DNA of 64,000 nucleotides from the NCBI RefSeq assembly GCF_002188465.1, contig NZ_NINW01000022.1, positions 228,870-292,869 on the forward strand, written 5' to 3'. The translations under genes were made by a program, and so were the position numbers. The DNA comes from Pigmentiphaga sp. NML080357 (GTDB taxonomy: Bacteria > Pseudomonadota > Gammaproteobacteria > Burkholderiales > Burkholderiaceae_B). Below, in pieces: positions 50,703 through 58,680 of this stretch (its first letter is position 1; each line of letters starts with the position of its first letter). The notes beneath the pieces were generated by a model, which was not told the origin of the DNA, did not search any database, and worked only from the letters and a program-made list of their open reading frames with translations.

Positions 50703-51876
50703 AACATGCCAGCGCCCCATCAGCCTCGAAAGACGGCTTGCGGCAACTTACCTGGTAGCTGGTCTGGTCACCGCCGGTCTGGCCGGTTGCGCCGCCGGCC
50801 CTGATTTTCAGCGTCCCACGGCTCGCTACACTGCAACACCGGTGGCTGATAGAACCGCGTCCGCTCCCACGCAGTTCGGCGAAACACAACGTCTAGTCGA
50901 AGGGCTTCCGATCGAAACGCAATGGTGGCAAAGCTTGGGTTCATCCACACTCGACGGACTGATCAACGAAGCTTTCCATGTCAGCCCGACGCTGGCGAGC
51001 ATCAGCGCCAATTTGCGACAGGCGCAGGAGCTTCTTGCCGCACAGGCGGGCTCGACGCAATATCCACAGGTAGATGTCGCACTGGGATCTCAGCGCCAGC
51101 AAATGAGTCCCAGTAGCCAAGGGTTGAGCGGAGACGCACGTCAATTCAGCCTCTACAACGCCAGCGTTGGCGCGCATTACAACCTCGATCTGGCTGGCGG
51201 CAACCGGCGCGCACTCGAAGCCTTGGCTGCTCGCGCCGACTACCGTCGCTTCGAACTGAATGCTGCGCGCCTGGCCCTTGCCGGCAACATGGCAACCGCT
51301 GCCATTACCCGAGCACGCCTCGCCGCGCAACTAGAAGCCACTACTGCCATTTTGCGCGTGCAGGATGAGCAACTGCGCCTAGCCCATGAACGCGTGCGTA
51401 TCGGTCAGGCCTCACCTGATGAAGCGTTGAGCCTACAAGCTCAGGCGGAGCAAACGCGGGCAGAACTGCCTGCGCTGCGTAAACAACTGCAACAAACCGA
51501 ACATCTACTGGCGGTGCTAGCCGGTCGTGCCCCAGGCACGGGTGGCATCCCGGCCTTCACTCTGGCCGATTTCACTCTGCCCGTCGAGATGCCGCTCGTC
51601 GTGCCCTCAGAACTGGTGCGCCGCCGACCGGATATCCAGGCGTCAGAGGCGCTGTTGCATGCGGCCAATGCAGACTATGGTGTGGCTGTCGCCAAGCTCT
51701 ACCCACAGATCAACCTGAGCGCCAACCTTGGCTCTCAAGCGCTGACCACCGGTACCCTGTTCGGTGGTGGCTCGGCAGTGTGGGGCCTGGTTGCGCAGCT
51801 CACCCAGCCTCTTTTTAATCCAGGGCTATGGTGGCCAGCACTCCACCGGCCAGAACTTGGATCGCAACTTCCGTGA
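50689..51876 (+). pseudogene. 3'-truncated NodT-family outer-membrane factor
   Basis: The frame encodes a NodT/OprM-type lipoprotein channel: lipobox GLVTAGLAGC, then ETQWWQSLGSSTLDGLINEAF, repeated OEP helices and VVPSELVRRRPDIQASEALLHAANADYGVAVAKLYPQINLSANLG. The family sequence runs normally to AQLTQPLFN (51819) and then changes to an unrelated tail of 18 residues. About 80-100 residues of the second OEP half are missing compared with the usual ~470-490. The exporter therefore probably lacks its own working channel and would have to borrow another. Confidence 0.85.
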
Positions 51877-53074
51877 GGGTTCGCACTTCCGCACGGCGGC
51901 CGGTGCCAATGACCAGCTCCACATGAATTTGGGTGTTGGCCGTGGGAACCCCAACGGCGGCGGTGCGCCTGGTGCTGGCGGTGCAGGCGGTGCGCCTGAT
52001 CCGCGCGAGGAAAAGCGCATTGCCGACGCCATGAAGCAGGGCGGCGCGAACCAGCAACAGATCGACCAAGCTCTGAAGAACTACCGGGGCGGCAAGGGTG
52101 GTGCCCAGCCTTCGGGCGGCCTCATCAACGCGGGCCTGGGGTACAACGGCGCGAAGACCTACACCGCCGAGCACGGCCGGGATCGGGGCGTGGATACGGT
52201 TCATGGCAACCAGGAAGCCGCGCGCACCGAGCGCACGTTTGCTGAACGCGGCTCACGAACCGAGCAGGCCGGGACGGGCAACCAATCGGCCCAAAACGAC
52301 CGCCACGGCCGCGATGCAGCCCTCACAAACGTGGATGAAGTTTCCCGCGTGCGTGATGTCTCTGATCGCCGTGAGTTCGGTACTGGCGACCGCGCCAACC
52401 GTAGCGACAGCAACAGCTTCACGACTCACAAGGATCTGATGGCCGATCCGTATCTGTTCGAGAAGGTGGCCGCGCGCAATGGCATGACCGCCATGCGTTT
52501 CGCCAACCAATCCGAAGACCGGATCATGGACATGGTGCAGGACTACGTGAGCGAGAAGGGCATGGTTCAACAAGCTACCACCATGCCGCAGCAGACTTTC
52601 GCAGGCGAAAGACTGCCGACCACGAAGGGCGAGCTGGAGAAGCAATCCGCCAAGGATCGCGCCGGCATCCCGCAGGACATCCAGGGCGTCCACAAGAAGA
52701 AGGTGGCACAGACCGGCTACGGCGGAACCGCTCCGCTCAAGGTCGATACCTCTGCGCCTCCGATCATTGCGGAATCCAGAGGGGACGTACAGGGCCAGCT
52801 CGACCCGAAGAACAAGGGCAGCATCCCGGCGCGTGCTGGGGCCTTGGACGAGAACGTGAATGCCTGGGCCAGCCCGGACAAGGCTGTAGGCGCTGGGCGG
52901 GCCAATCCCGCAGCCGTCAACGAGGACAACATGATCCGCGACGGCAAGGACACCGTTCAGAAGGCTTGGGACAAGCTGACTGGCGGCGACGGTACGGCAG
53001 ACGGCGAAAAGCTGAACGACAACATGAAGCGGGAAACGGCCGCCTCGGTTCAGATCAACAACGGCAGCAAGTAA
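51821..53074 (+). pseudogene. C-terminal remnant of a large hydrophilic conjugation-type protein (TraG-like?)
   Basis: About 417 residues without a natural start: the frame enters from the truncated nodT gene in another register. Contents are GQHSTGQNLDRNFREGSHFRTAAGANDQLHMNLGVG, a Gly/Pro/Ala-rich linker, a charged helical part (RIADAMKQGGANQQQIDQALKNYRGGKG) and a low-complexity acidic/basic C-terminus with MRFANQSEDRIMDMVQDYV. It resembles the periplasmic C-terminal region of F-type TraG mating-pair proteins, but I am not certain. A Gly-rich, Asn/Gln-rich composition and no Cys are notable. It starts exactly at the scar. Confidence 0.5.
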
Positions 53075-53077
53075 AGG

Positions 53078-53100
53078 GAAAGGGGGCTTTGCCCCCTTTC
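53078..53100. terminator. bidirectional terminator
   Basis: GAAAGGGGGC (53078-53087) and GCCCCCTTTC (53091-53100) form a perfect 10-bp stem with a TTT loop, flanked by AAA and TTT runs. It sits between converging genes (remnant on + and the membrane gene on -). Confidence 0.7.
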
Positions 53101-53410
53101 AAGAATTGCCGCCCGTGTAGTTATCGCCCCAGGGTAAATGATGAACAACACAAGACTTGCCGGTAAATGGATTAACGCCTGCTGCGCTATTTGGCGCGCC
53201 AGTGCCGGGCCATTTCGACATTCCCTTGAATCCATCGCTTAACCACCATGCAAGCCAGAATGGAATCCAGAAAATCAATCCACCGCCGAGCATTGGAATG
53301 TAGTCGGCAAGGAAATTACCACCGGATGCCGAAAGTGCGGCAGCGGCCGGCAATGGAAGCCAGAGCATCCAGCGCCTTCGAGAGAACAGCATTTTTTTCA
53401 GTTGCATCAT
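53099..53410 (-). CDS. small membrane protein, unknown
   Basis: A 103-residue protein with two hydrophobic segments (WMLWLPLPAAAALSASGG and MLGGGLIFWIPFWLAWWLS) and a soluble C-terminus holding one Cys (TGKSCVVHHLPWGD). Basic N-terminus (KKMLFSRRRW). Its start overlaps the stop of the secreted-protein gene on the same strand, so both are co-translated. Family not recognised; plasmid-type small membrane gene. Confidence 0.6.
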   Translation of the reverse strand: MMQLKKMLFSRRRWMLWLPLPAAAALSASGGNFLADYIPMLGGGLIFWIPFWLAWWLSDGFKGMSKWPGTGAPNSAAGVNPFTGKSCVVHHLPWGDNYTGGNS

Positions 53411-53664
53411 TATTGTTCCTCAATAACCAGCATCACGTAGGTGGCCGTGTTTTTGTCATCTTGCATATGCACGACACGGAAGCCCTTTTCGTAAATCTGC
53501 TTGATCGTCACCTTGCCGATGTGTTCGCACTGCAACACCGAGTCGCCACCACGGAAGGGGCCGATGCAGACACCGCCACGCTTCGCGGCGGCCGCTTGGG
53601 CGCTGGCGTTCGTCATGCCGGCAAGTGCTGCCACGATGAAAGCAGCGTAAAGCATCTTTTTCAT
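53410..53664 (-). CDS. small secreted protein, unknown
   Basis: An 84-residue protein with a good signal peptide (MKKMLYAAFIVAALAGMTNASAQA) and a ~60-residue mature part with two Cys residues (GGVCIGPF, LQCEHIG) likely forming a disulphide. The C-terminus (ATYVMLVIEEQ) is a beta strand-like end. GAAGGAGAG-type ribosome site precedes the start. It is divergent from the TrfB-like regulator, from which repression is likely. Confidence 0.65.
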   Translation of the reverse strand: MKKMLYAAFIVAALAGMTNASAQAAAAKRGGVCIGPFRGGDSVLQCEHIGKVTIKQIYEKGFRVVHMQDDKNTATYVMLVIEEQ

Positions 53665-53702
53665 TACAACTCTCCTTCCAATTTGGATAGAATTTGCGCA
53701 TC

Positions 53703-53716
53703 TTGTCTATTGACAA
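53703..53716. promoter_or_regulatory. inverted repeat in the divergent promoter before the TrfB-like gene
   Basis: TTGTC-TATT-GACAA lies between the divergent start codons at 53664 and 53748 and overlaps a TTGACA -35-like box (53710-53715). It is a candidate operator for the adjacent regulator. Confidence 0.4.
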
Positions 53717-53747
53717 AATACGCTCAAAACCCTTACGGTGCAAGGGG

Positions 53748-54077
53748 ATGAGCCAGATATTCAAGACTGTTTCCGCAGCGTGTGGCCATGTGTCGCGTGC
53801 TGTCTTCGTGAAAGCAGCGAGGCGGCTGGGTCTTTCGTCCGAATCTTACCGCATCGCTGATGAAGTGTTCCTCAAAGGCTACCGGCAGGCAACCGTCGCG
53901 CGCCACGTCGGCGTCTCGCGTCAGCGGGTGCATTCAGTGTGCCGGGAGCTGCTGGAAGAAATCAACAACCAACTTTCCCCTGAAAGGGCAACCGATGAAA
54001 AAACTTCTCCTGATTCTCATTACCACGGCCACCTTGGGCGGATGTGCTTCGCAACAGCCTCTCAGCATGAGAAATGA
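53748..54077 (+). CDS. TrfB/KorA-like HTH regulator
   Basis: A 109-residue protein whose middle part resembles the TrfB/KorA DNA-binding domain of IncP plasmids: FVKAARRLGLSSESYRIADEVFLKGYRQATVARHVGVSRQRVHSVCRELLEEI. KorA proteins repress replication and transfer genes and autoregulate. The last ~30 residues (ERATDEKTSPDSHYHG...) are read across the start of the next gene (83-base overlap), which may be an extension rather than domain. The ATG at 53748 follows AAGGGG. It could be the regulator that binds the palindromes scattered through 55-60 kb, but this is a guess. Confidence 0.65.
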   Translation: MSQIFKTVSAACGHVSRAVFVKAARRLGLSSESYRIADEVFLKGYRQATVARHVGVSRQRVHSVCRELLEEINNQLSPERATDEKTSPDSHYHGHLGRMCFATASQHEK

Positions 54078-54156
54078 CTGGCGCGCTGGCACCGATCAAA
54101 CGCCGTATCGCTCGATCCCCACAGCCTTAATCTGTGACGACTGCAATTTGCAATGA
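53995..54156 (+). CDS. short lipoprotein (VirB7-like size)
   Basis: A 53-residue protein: MKKLLLILITTATLGGC lipobox at Cys17, then a short mature part with two Cys (LICDDCNLQ). Size and lipobox recall VirB7-type lipoproteins but no other conjugation gene adjoins. It overlaps the M48 peptidase start by four bases. It begins inside the end of the TrfB-like frame. Ribosome site GAAAGGGC. Confidence 0.65.
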   Translation: MKKLLLILITTATLGGCASQQPLSMRNDWRAGTDQTPYRSIPTALICDDCNLQ

Positions 54157-54878
54157 TCCCGTCTCACTGGTTCAGACGGATCATTCTGATCGTCTTCATT
54201 ATGGAGGTTGCTGGCGGCATTTTGTGGGTAACTGGCAGGTTATCCACGAATCCGGCCGCCAAGCCAATGACTCAGGCTCTCGGTAGCCTGATATTCCTGT
54301 TCGGCTTTTATGCCAGCGCGCCATTATCGGCGCGCTTCCTTGCTCCGCGACCGTCGCGGGATGCTGTGCTTCAAGAGCGTTTGGCAAGGATAGTGGCAAC
54401 CGTCCCTGATAGTCGCCCCGTCTTCCTGTATGACCATGCCGACAAGGAAGCCAACACCGTGGGGCTGCTGCCGAGTCATTCGCGCATCTACGTGACAACC
54501 GGCCTGCTGGCCAGCATGAGCGACGAAGGTATGCGGGGCGTGATCGCCCATGAAAACGCACATGTTCATGAGCGCCATATCTTCGCCACGTTCACCTATG
54601 CCTGCTGCTTTGCTGTGAGCAGCCACCTCCTGGACAACAACAATTTTTTCTTTGCCGCCTTCCTCCTGTTCCTGGGGATTCGCCGGTATTGCGAGTACCG
54701 GGCGGATGCCGGCGCTGCGCAGTCCGTAGGGCGCGAAGCGATGTTGACGGCGCTGCGCGAGCTGGCCGTGTTGTACCCCTCGAAATCCTGGGTTCGCTGG
54801 TTCTCGTTCGCCAATGCTTACCCAACCTTGGCCATGCGGATGCGGGCCGTGGAAACCGGGCGCAAGGCCCTTCTGTGA
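54153..54878 (+). CDS. M48-family membrane metallopeptidase
   Basis: A 241-residue zinc peptidase of the HtpX/Ste24 type. Two N-terminal membrane helices (about 9-28 and 42-62), then IVATVPDSRPVFLYDHADKEANTVGLLP, the zinc motif HENAH (133-137) and third ligand Glu181 in CEYRADAGAA. A hydrophobic segment (FFFAAFLLFLGI) lies between. It may process envelope or conjugation proteins. It overlaps the preceding lipoprotein gene (ATGA), so the lipoprotein could be its substrate or partner. Confidence 0.85.
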   Translation: MIPSHWFRRIILIVFIMEVAGGILWVTGRLSTNPAAKPMTQALGSLIFLFGFYASAPLSARFLAPRPSRDAVLQERLARIVATVPDSRPVFLYDHADKEANTVGLLPSHSRIYVTTGLLASMSDEGMRGVIAHENAHVHERHIFATFTYACCFAVSSHLLDNNNFFFAAFLLFLGIRRYCEYRADAGAAQSVGREAMLTALRELAVLYPSKSWVRWFSFANAYPTLAMRMRAVETGRKALL

Positions 54879-54885
54879 GGTGAGC

Positions 54886-55146
54886 ATGGATGCCTTCTAC
54901 CTGCAATGGATCGGCTGCGCGTTTGGGGTGCTGGGGGCCTTGCTGCTGGCCCTCAACAACCGTTTGTCGGGCTGGGGGTTCGTGTCTTTCCTAGCCTCGA
55001 ATGTCTGCTGGATCGGCTTCGGCGTCATGACCGACGCGCCGGGCCTGATCTTCATGCAGGTGGCTTTCACTGCCACAAGCCTGCTGGGCATTTATCGCTG
55101 GATGCTGGCCAAGCCCGGCTTTCGCGCGCGAAAGCAGGAGGGGTGA
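54886..55146 (+). CDS. small membrane protein, unknown
   Basis: An 86-residue protein with three hydrophobic helices (WIGCAFGVLGALLLALNN, VSFLASNVCWIGFGVM, LIFMQVAFTATSLLGIYRWM), weakly like a single PnuC-type repeat unit. Its 3' end carries one of the CTTTCGCGCGCGAAAG palindromes, which forces the residues GFRARKQ. It shares its last A with the start codon of the next gene. Confidence 0.6.
   Translation: MDAFYLQWIGCAFGVLGALLLALNNRLSGWGFVSFLASNVCWIGFGVMTDAPGLIFMQVAFTATSLLGIYRWMLAKPGFRARKQEG
55118..55135. repeat. palindrome family member 1
   Basis: GCTTTCGCGCGCGAAAGC is an 18-bp perfect palindrome at the 3' end of the small membrane gene, 11 bases before the next ATG. Related sites lie at 56549, 58175 and 59551. 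Confidence 0.65.
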
Positions 55147-55565
55147 TGAGGCGGGCGAAAAAGTACCACACCATCACCGACATCGTAGGCACGGTTTACT
55201 GCGAGCAAAAGGTGGTTTTCGACCGTGAGCGCGGGGATGCCCGGCCGCTGGAGGTTCGGGCGAAGGCCGCTGCCGGCACCTTCGAGCACCTACGGTTTCA
55301 GGTCGAAGGGCAGACGCGCGCGGCGATTGATCGGCGCTGTTTCATTGCCACCGCGATCTACGGGCCTGACGCCGCCGAGACAAATTTCCTCCGCGCTTGG
55401 CGTGACCGGGTGCTGATGCCGGCAATGGTAGGGCGCTTGTTCGTCCGAGCCTACTACGCCGTCTCACCTGGCTTGGTGCCTCTGCTGTGCAGGAGCCGGT
55501 GCGCGGCCACGGCTGTGCGCGCTGGGCTGAACGCCCTGCTTCGCTTGCTGGGGATGCCGCGATGA
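55146..55565 (+). CDS. CFI-box protein with Cas4-like N-terminal segment
   Basis: A 139-residue protein. The C-terminal half has the CFI-box (RRCFIATAIYGPDAAETNFLRAWRDRVL) and a hydrophobic tail (AYYAVSPGLVPLLC). The N-terminal ~60 residues, TITDIVGTVYCEQKVVFD...AAAGTFEHLRFQVEG, resemble the start of Cas4/RecB-type nucleases, where a Cys (here Cys19) is the first iron-sulphur ligand and a G-x3-H helix (Gly44/His48) begins the nuclease core. The next gene supplies the remaining Cas4 motifs and overlaps it by four bases. The resemblance is from motif reading only. Confidence 0.6.
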   Translation: MRRAKKYHTITDIVGTVYCEQKVVFDRERGDARPLEVRAKAAAGTFEHLRFQVEGQTRAAIDRRCFIATAIYGPDAAETNFLRAWRDRVLMPAMVGRLFVRAYYAVSPGLVPLLCRSRCAATAVRAGLNALLRLLGMPR

Positions 55566-56086
55566 GCAACTTGGCCAGCTACATCTTATTCGCCCTGGCC
55601 CTGGTGCTGGCCGGCTGGACATTCATGGTCTGGCGCGGGTTCACTCAGAACTGGCTCCCTCCCGAGCTTGCGGCCGGCAAGGTGGCTCAAGTGGAGCGCA
55701 ACCTGTTCATCAATGCACCGTTCCCCGTCGTGGGCCGGCCCGATCAGGTGTATCGGCTTCCTGATGGGCTGCATGTTCCCCTCGAAAACAAGAACCGCGA
55801 TGCCCACCGCGTCTATGAGACGGACATTGCACAGCTCTCTTTGCAAGCGTGGCTGCTTCGCCTGAACGGACTCGAAACAGCGCCCTTTGGCTTCGTGGCC
55901 ATCAACAACCGAAAAACCCGTGAGCGCCGAGCCATGCGCGTGGAGCTGCGCGACGACGCCTATTGCGAGCAGTTGGTGGCCCGGTACATCGACCTCACCG
56001 AGCGCAGGGCCAAGGCGCGCAAAAGCCGGGGCCGCAAATGCGACACATGCGGCCATCGTTCCGAATGCTTTTCTCTCAACCCTTAA
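55562..56086 (+). CDS. Cas4/RecB-like PD-(D/E)XK nuclease with membrane anchor
   Basis: A 174-residue protein. One N-terminal membrane helix (YILFALALVLAGWTFMVW) is followed by nuclease motifs: GRPDQVYRL (Asp61), LENKNR (Glu75, Lys77) and the Q-motif DIAQLSLQAWLL (Gln91). The C-terminus ends with three Cys residues in the C-x2-C-x5-C spacing (Cys160, 163, 169) that bind the Fe-S cluster in Cas4. The fourth Cas4 Cys and the first His are absent here but present in the overlapping upstream gene. It could process DNA ends during plasmid establishment or recombination. No cas1/cas2 or CRISPR array is near. Confidence 0.75.
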   Translation: MSNLASYILFALALVLAGWTFMVWRGFTQNWLPPELAAGKVAQVERNLFINAPFPVVGRPDQVYRLPDGLHVPLENKNRDAHRVYETDIAQLSLQAWLLRLNGLETAPFGFVAINNRKTRERRAMRVELRDDAYCEQLVARYIDLTERRAKARKSRGRKCDTCGHRSECFSLNP

Positions 56087-56109
56087 CCAACAACATGGAG
56101 ATTCCACCA

Positions 56110-56478
56110 ATGACTACCCCTGACCGCGAACTGCGCCTGATGGAAACCTTTGTCGGCCTTCTCAGCGACCATCAAAAGGACTTCGAGGGCTTCGTGCGCG
56201 ACGTGGAGAACGTCCGCTACTGCCATACCCCCATCGACGGCCAGCAAATCAATCGTTGCGAGTATGCGCTGCGCAACATGGAGATTCGCCTGCTGACCAT
56301 CCACAACTGCATCCAAGCGGGGCGGTTCGACGCTGAAACGCTCGATGCGTTGGTTCAGACCAAACATACCTGGGCCAGCATGAAGAACCGGGTGGATAGC
56401 TACCTGGGCGAAATCCACCAGATCATCAGCCAGACATCCGCCGCGCTGCGGCCGGTGCGCGAGAGCTTGGTGGCGTGA
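56110..56478 (+). CDS. helical protein of unknown function
   Basis: A 122-residue soluble, mainly helical protein (RELRLMETFVGLLSDHQKDFEGFVRDVENVRYCHTPIDGQQINRCEYALRNMEIRLLTIHNCIQ). Three Cys residues are spread over the N-terminal half. Starts at 56110 after GGAG; an in-frame ATG at 56095 adds five residues. The family is not recognised. Confidence 0.55.
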   Translation: MTTPDRELRLMETFVGLLSDHQKDFEGFVRDVENVRYCHTPIDGQQINRCEYALRNMEIRLLTIHNCIQAGRFDAETLDALVQTKHTWASMKNRVDSYLGEIHQIISQTSAALRPVRESLVA

Positions 56479-56548
56479 TCGCCCTCCCCTTCCTATTGAC
56501 GTTATCGCGCTAAACGCCTAGTGCCAGTAGGATTTTTTTGATAAACTT

Positions 56549-56565
56549 GCTTTCACCGTGAAAGC
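56549..56565. repeat. palindrome family member 2
   Basis: GCTTTCACCGTGAAAGC is a 17-base palindrome in the promoter region of the gene at 56604. It is flanked by a second inverted repeat, AGTGCCAGTA (56520-56529) and TACTGGCACT (56584-56593). Together these look like a two-operator repression site. Confidence 0.65.
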
Positions 56566-56603
56566 AAACAAACGGCATCTGAATACTGGCACTGGACACC
56601 CGC

Positions 56604-56849
56604 ATGGACAACTTACCGATGGATGCGCTGCTGACGCAGATATGGCAAATGGTTTCTCCCTACGTGGGCGGGGCCTGGGCCGCACTGCAACGCATCTTCG
56701 CTGAAACCCCTACCCCGCTGTTGATCGGCATTGTCGTTGGCTTGTTGCTCGCGCGCGTGCTGCGCGGCGTGCTGATCGTGGCGGGGCTGGCGGCAGTGGT
56801 GTTTGTTGCCGTGCGGGTGTTTGGCATTGCTGTGCCCGGCTTGGGCTGA
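56604..56849 (+). CDS. small membrane protein
   Basis: An 81-residue protein with an amphipathic N-terminal part (LLTQIWQMVSPYVGGAWAALQRIF) and two hydrophobic segments (PLLIGIVVGLLLARVLRGVLIVAGLAAVVFVAVRVFG). It leads the operon with the VbhA/Fic pair (12 bases to the next ATG). Function unknown; the operator-like repeats upstream control the whole group. Confidence 0.6.
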   Translation: MDNLPMDALLTQIWQMVSPYVGGAWAALQRIFAETPTPLLIGIVVGLLLARVLRGVLIVAGLAAVVFVAVRVFGIAVPGLG

Positions 56850-56861
56850 CTGGAGGCGAAC

Positions 56862-57089
56862 ATGGAAGACAAGAACCCTTATGAACTCGATACCGGCCCC
56901 GTGGCTGCGCCCCATCCGGCCGACGTGCGCCGTGCGCAGTTTGCTCAAGCCAATGCTTCCCTGTCCCTGGAGGGGATGCCGGTGGACTCCGCCGACCTCG
57001 CCATTCAGGAGGCCGTCATCGCCGGCACCCTGACCCCTGACGAGGCGGTAGCCAAGTACCTGGAGCGCGCACGCGGGGCCAGCCAATGA
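56862..57089 (+). CDS. vbhA: VbhA-type antitoxin of the Fic toxin
   Basis: A 75-residue protein with the Fic inhibition motif [S/T]xxxE[G/N] at residues 33-38 (SLSLEG), where Glu37 blocks ATP in the partner. The rest (ADVRRAQFAQANASLSLEGMPVDSADLAIQEAVIAGTLTPDEAVAKYL) matches the VbhA-like helical antitoxin. It overlaps the fic gene by four bases, the normal class I Fic arrangement. Confidence 0.85.
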   Translation: MEDKNPYELDTGPVAAPHPADVRRAQFAQANASLSLEGMPVDSADLAIQEAVIAGTLTPDEAVAKYLERARGASQ

Positions 57090-58174
57090 GCGAGCAAGAG
57101 GACTACACCTACCCCGGCACGCACGTTCTCAAGAACAAGGCCGACATCCGCGACCTCGCGGCGCTTCAACGCTTCGAGCGCGGCGCAACGGCCGTTCGCA
57201 TCCAGGAGCTGCGCGAAAACCCGGTACGGGGCGAATACGACTTGGCCCACCTTCAGGCGATCCACAAGCAGGTTTTTCGGGATGTCTACGAGTGGGCCGG
57301 CGAAGTGCGCAAGGTGGATATTGCAAAGGGGCCTGCGGGCGACCGAACCCTGTTCACCTTCAAGGAAGACATCCCGCAGAAGGCGCAGGAAATCCAATCC
57401 GCGATCAAGGAAGCCAACTATCTGCGCGGAATGGACAAGGCGCAGTTCAGTGGGAAGATGGCCGAGGTCTATGCCGGCGTGAACGAAATGCACCCCTTCC
57501 GCGAAGGGAATGGCCGCACGACGCGCGAATTCATCGGGCAACTCGCCAAGGATGCGGGCTACCAGCTCGATTACTCCAAGGTCGATAAGCAGACGTGGAA
57601 CGAGGCCGCCAAGGAATCCGCGCGCGGCAACTTGGAGCCGGCGCGCGAGGTTTTCTACGAAATCACGACCGTGGAGCGGGCGGTGGCCTTCGACAAGCTG
57701 GCCACGCGCGAAGCTCTGGCCAAGCATCCCGAGCTGGATGGTGCCTACAAGATGTTGCACGACGCCCACCGGGCCGGGCAGGACGCCGCTTACCTGCGGG
57801 CAGAAATTTCCAAAGAGCTGCACAGCGGCCGGCTGGTGGGCGATGGCGTGACGCTGGACGAGTCCAAGCGAGTCATCGACCACGCCGCAGCCTATCGCGG
57901 GCTGATGGTGCGGGATGCCGAACGGCTTGGCGGGCAATTTAAGGGCGAAGTGGTGGCGGTTTCGTCGCACCACGCGATGCTCCAAGTGGGCGACATGATC
58001 GCCGTGCGCTACGAACGCGCCAATCTGGATCGTGACCTTGCCGTGGGCGACCGCGTGACGATCCAGTACGACAAAGCGCGCAGCCAAGTCTATGAGCAGG
58101 GCAAGGAGCCGGCGCGGGATCGTGGCGGCAAGGACATGCAGATGGAGCGCGAGCGCGTGCCGACGCCGCGCTGA
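57086..58174 (+). CDS. fic: Fic-domain AMP-transferase toxin with KfrB-like domain
   Basis: A 362-residue protein. Fic domain (about 10-190) with the active motif HPFREGNGRTTR (136-147; catalytic His136, Gly-Asn-Gly anion hole, Arg147). The middle (about 195-280) is helical. The C-terminal domain (about 282-330, FKGEVVAVSSHHAMLQVGDMIAVRYERANL) matches the KfrB domain seen on plasmid Fic and relaxase-associated proteins. Fic toxins modify targets such as gyrase/topoisomerase IV. No BID domain, so not a secreted effector. The adjacent VbhA-like protein is its inhibitor. Confidence 0.9.
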   Translation: MSEQEDYTYPGTHVLKNKADIRDLAALQRFERGATAVRIQELRENPVRGEYDLAHLQAIHKQVFRDVYEWAGEVRKVDIAKGPAGDRTLFTFKEDIPQKAQEIQSAIKEANYLRGMDKAQFSGKMAEVYAGVNEMHPFREGNGRTTREFIGQLAKDAGYQLDYSKVDKQTWNEAAKESARGNLEPAREVFYEITTVERAVAFDKLATREALAKHPELDGAYKMLHDAHRAGQDAAYLRAEISKELHSGRLVGDGVTLDESKRVIDHAAAYRGLMVRDAERLGGQFKGEVVAVSSHHAMLQVGDMIAVRYERANLDRDLAVGDRVTIQYDKARSQVYEQGKEPARDRGGKDMQMERERVPTPR

Positions 58175-58190
58175 CTTTCGCGCGCGAAAG
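58175..58190. repeat. palindrome family member 3
   Basis: CTTTCGCGCGCGAAAG is a 16-bp perfect palindrome that begins right after the fic stop codon and ends 16 bases before the next ATG (58207). Confidence 0.65.
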
Positions 58191-58206
58191 ACCAACGGAG
58201 AAGAAC

Positions 58207-58668
58207 ATGAATCGAGAAACGCTTGAGCTGCTGGTTTTTGTGGGGATGTGCTTTGCCGCGTCCTACCTGTTGATGCGCGAGTTTCGTGCCTACCTGGATG
58301 CCGTCTTCAGCCGTTCCCCCGGAGAGCCGTGGGCCGATGTCTGGAAGCGCGCCCATGCCGAGCACGACCTGAACCGCAAGGCCCAGCTCGAAATGTTCGG
58401 CTCCAAGTGGGCGACCGTAGGGGGCCGCTTGCTTGTGGTGGGGCTTGTCATAGCTGGGGTGTGGTTTCTGGCTTTTGTTCCGGTTGCTGCCGTGCTGCTG
58501 GCCGTCTATCTGGCTTGGGGGTTGTACGCCACCCGCAGCCTTGGGCTGACGGCCAACGACGTGTATGCGCGCCTGCTGAAGCGCGACCGCATCACCTACC
58601 GCCTGCTGCACGCGGCCCTGTGGCCGCTCCATGCAAACCAAGCCAAGAACCAATCCGGTAATCAGTGA
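58207..58668 (+). CDS. membrane protein, unknown
   Basis: A 153-residue protein with an N-terminal helix (LELLVFVGMCFAASYLLM), a soluble part (SPGEPWADVWKRAHAEHDLNRKAQLEMFG) and two central helices (LLVVGLVIAGVWFLAFVPVAAVLLAVYLAWGLY). A CAACGGAG site precedes the start. Its family is not known to me; it may form one unit with the downstream zeta-type genes. Confidence 0.6.
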   Translation: MNRETLELLVFVGMCFAASYLLMREFRAYLDAVFSRSPGEPWADVWKRAHAEHDLNRKAQLEMFGSKWATVGGRLLVVGLVIAGVWFLAFVPVAAVLLAVYLAWGLYATRSLGLTANDVYARLLKRDRITYRLLHAALWPLHANQAKNQSGNQ

Positions 58669-58680
58669 GGAATCCAGACC

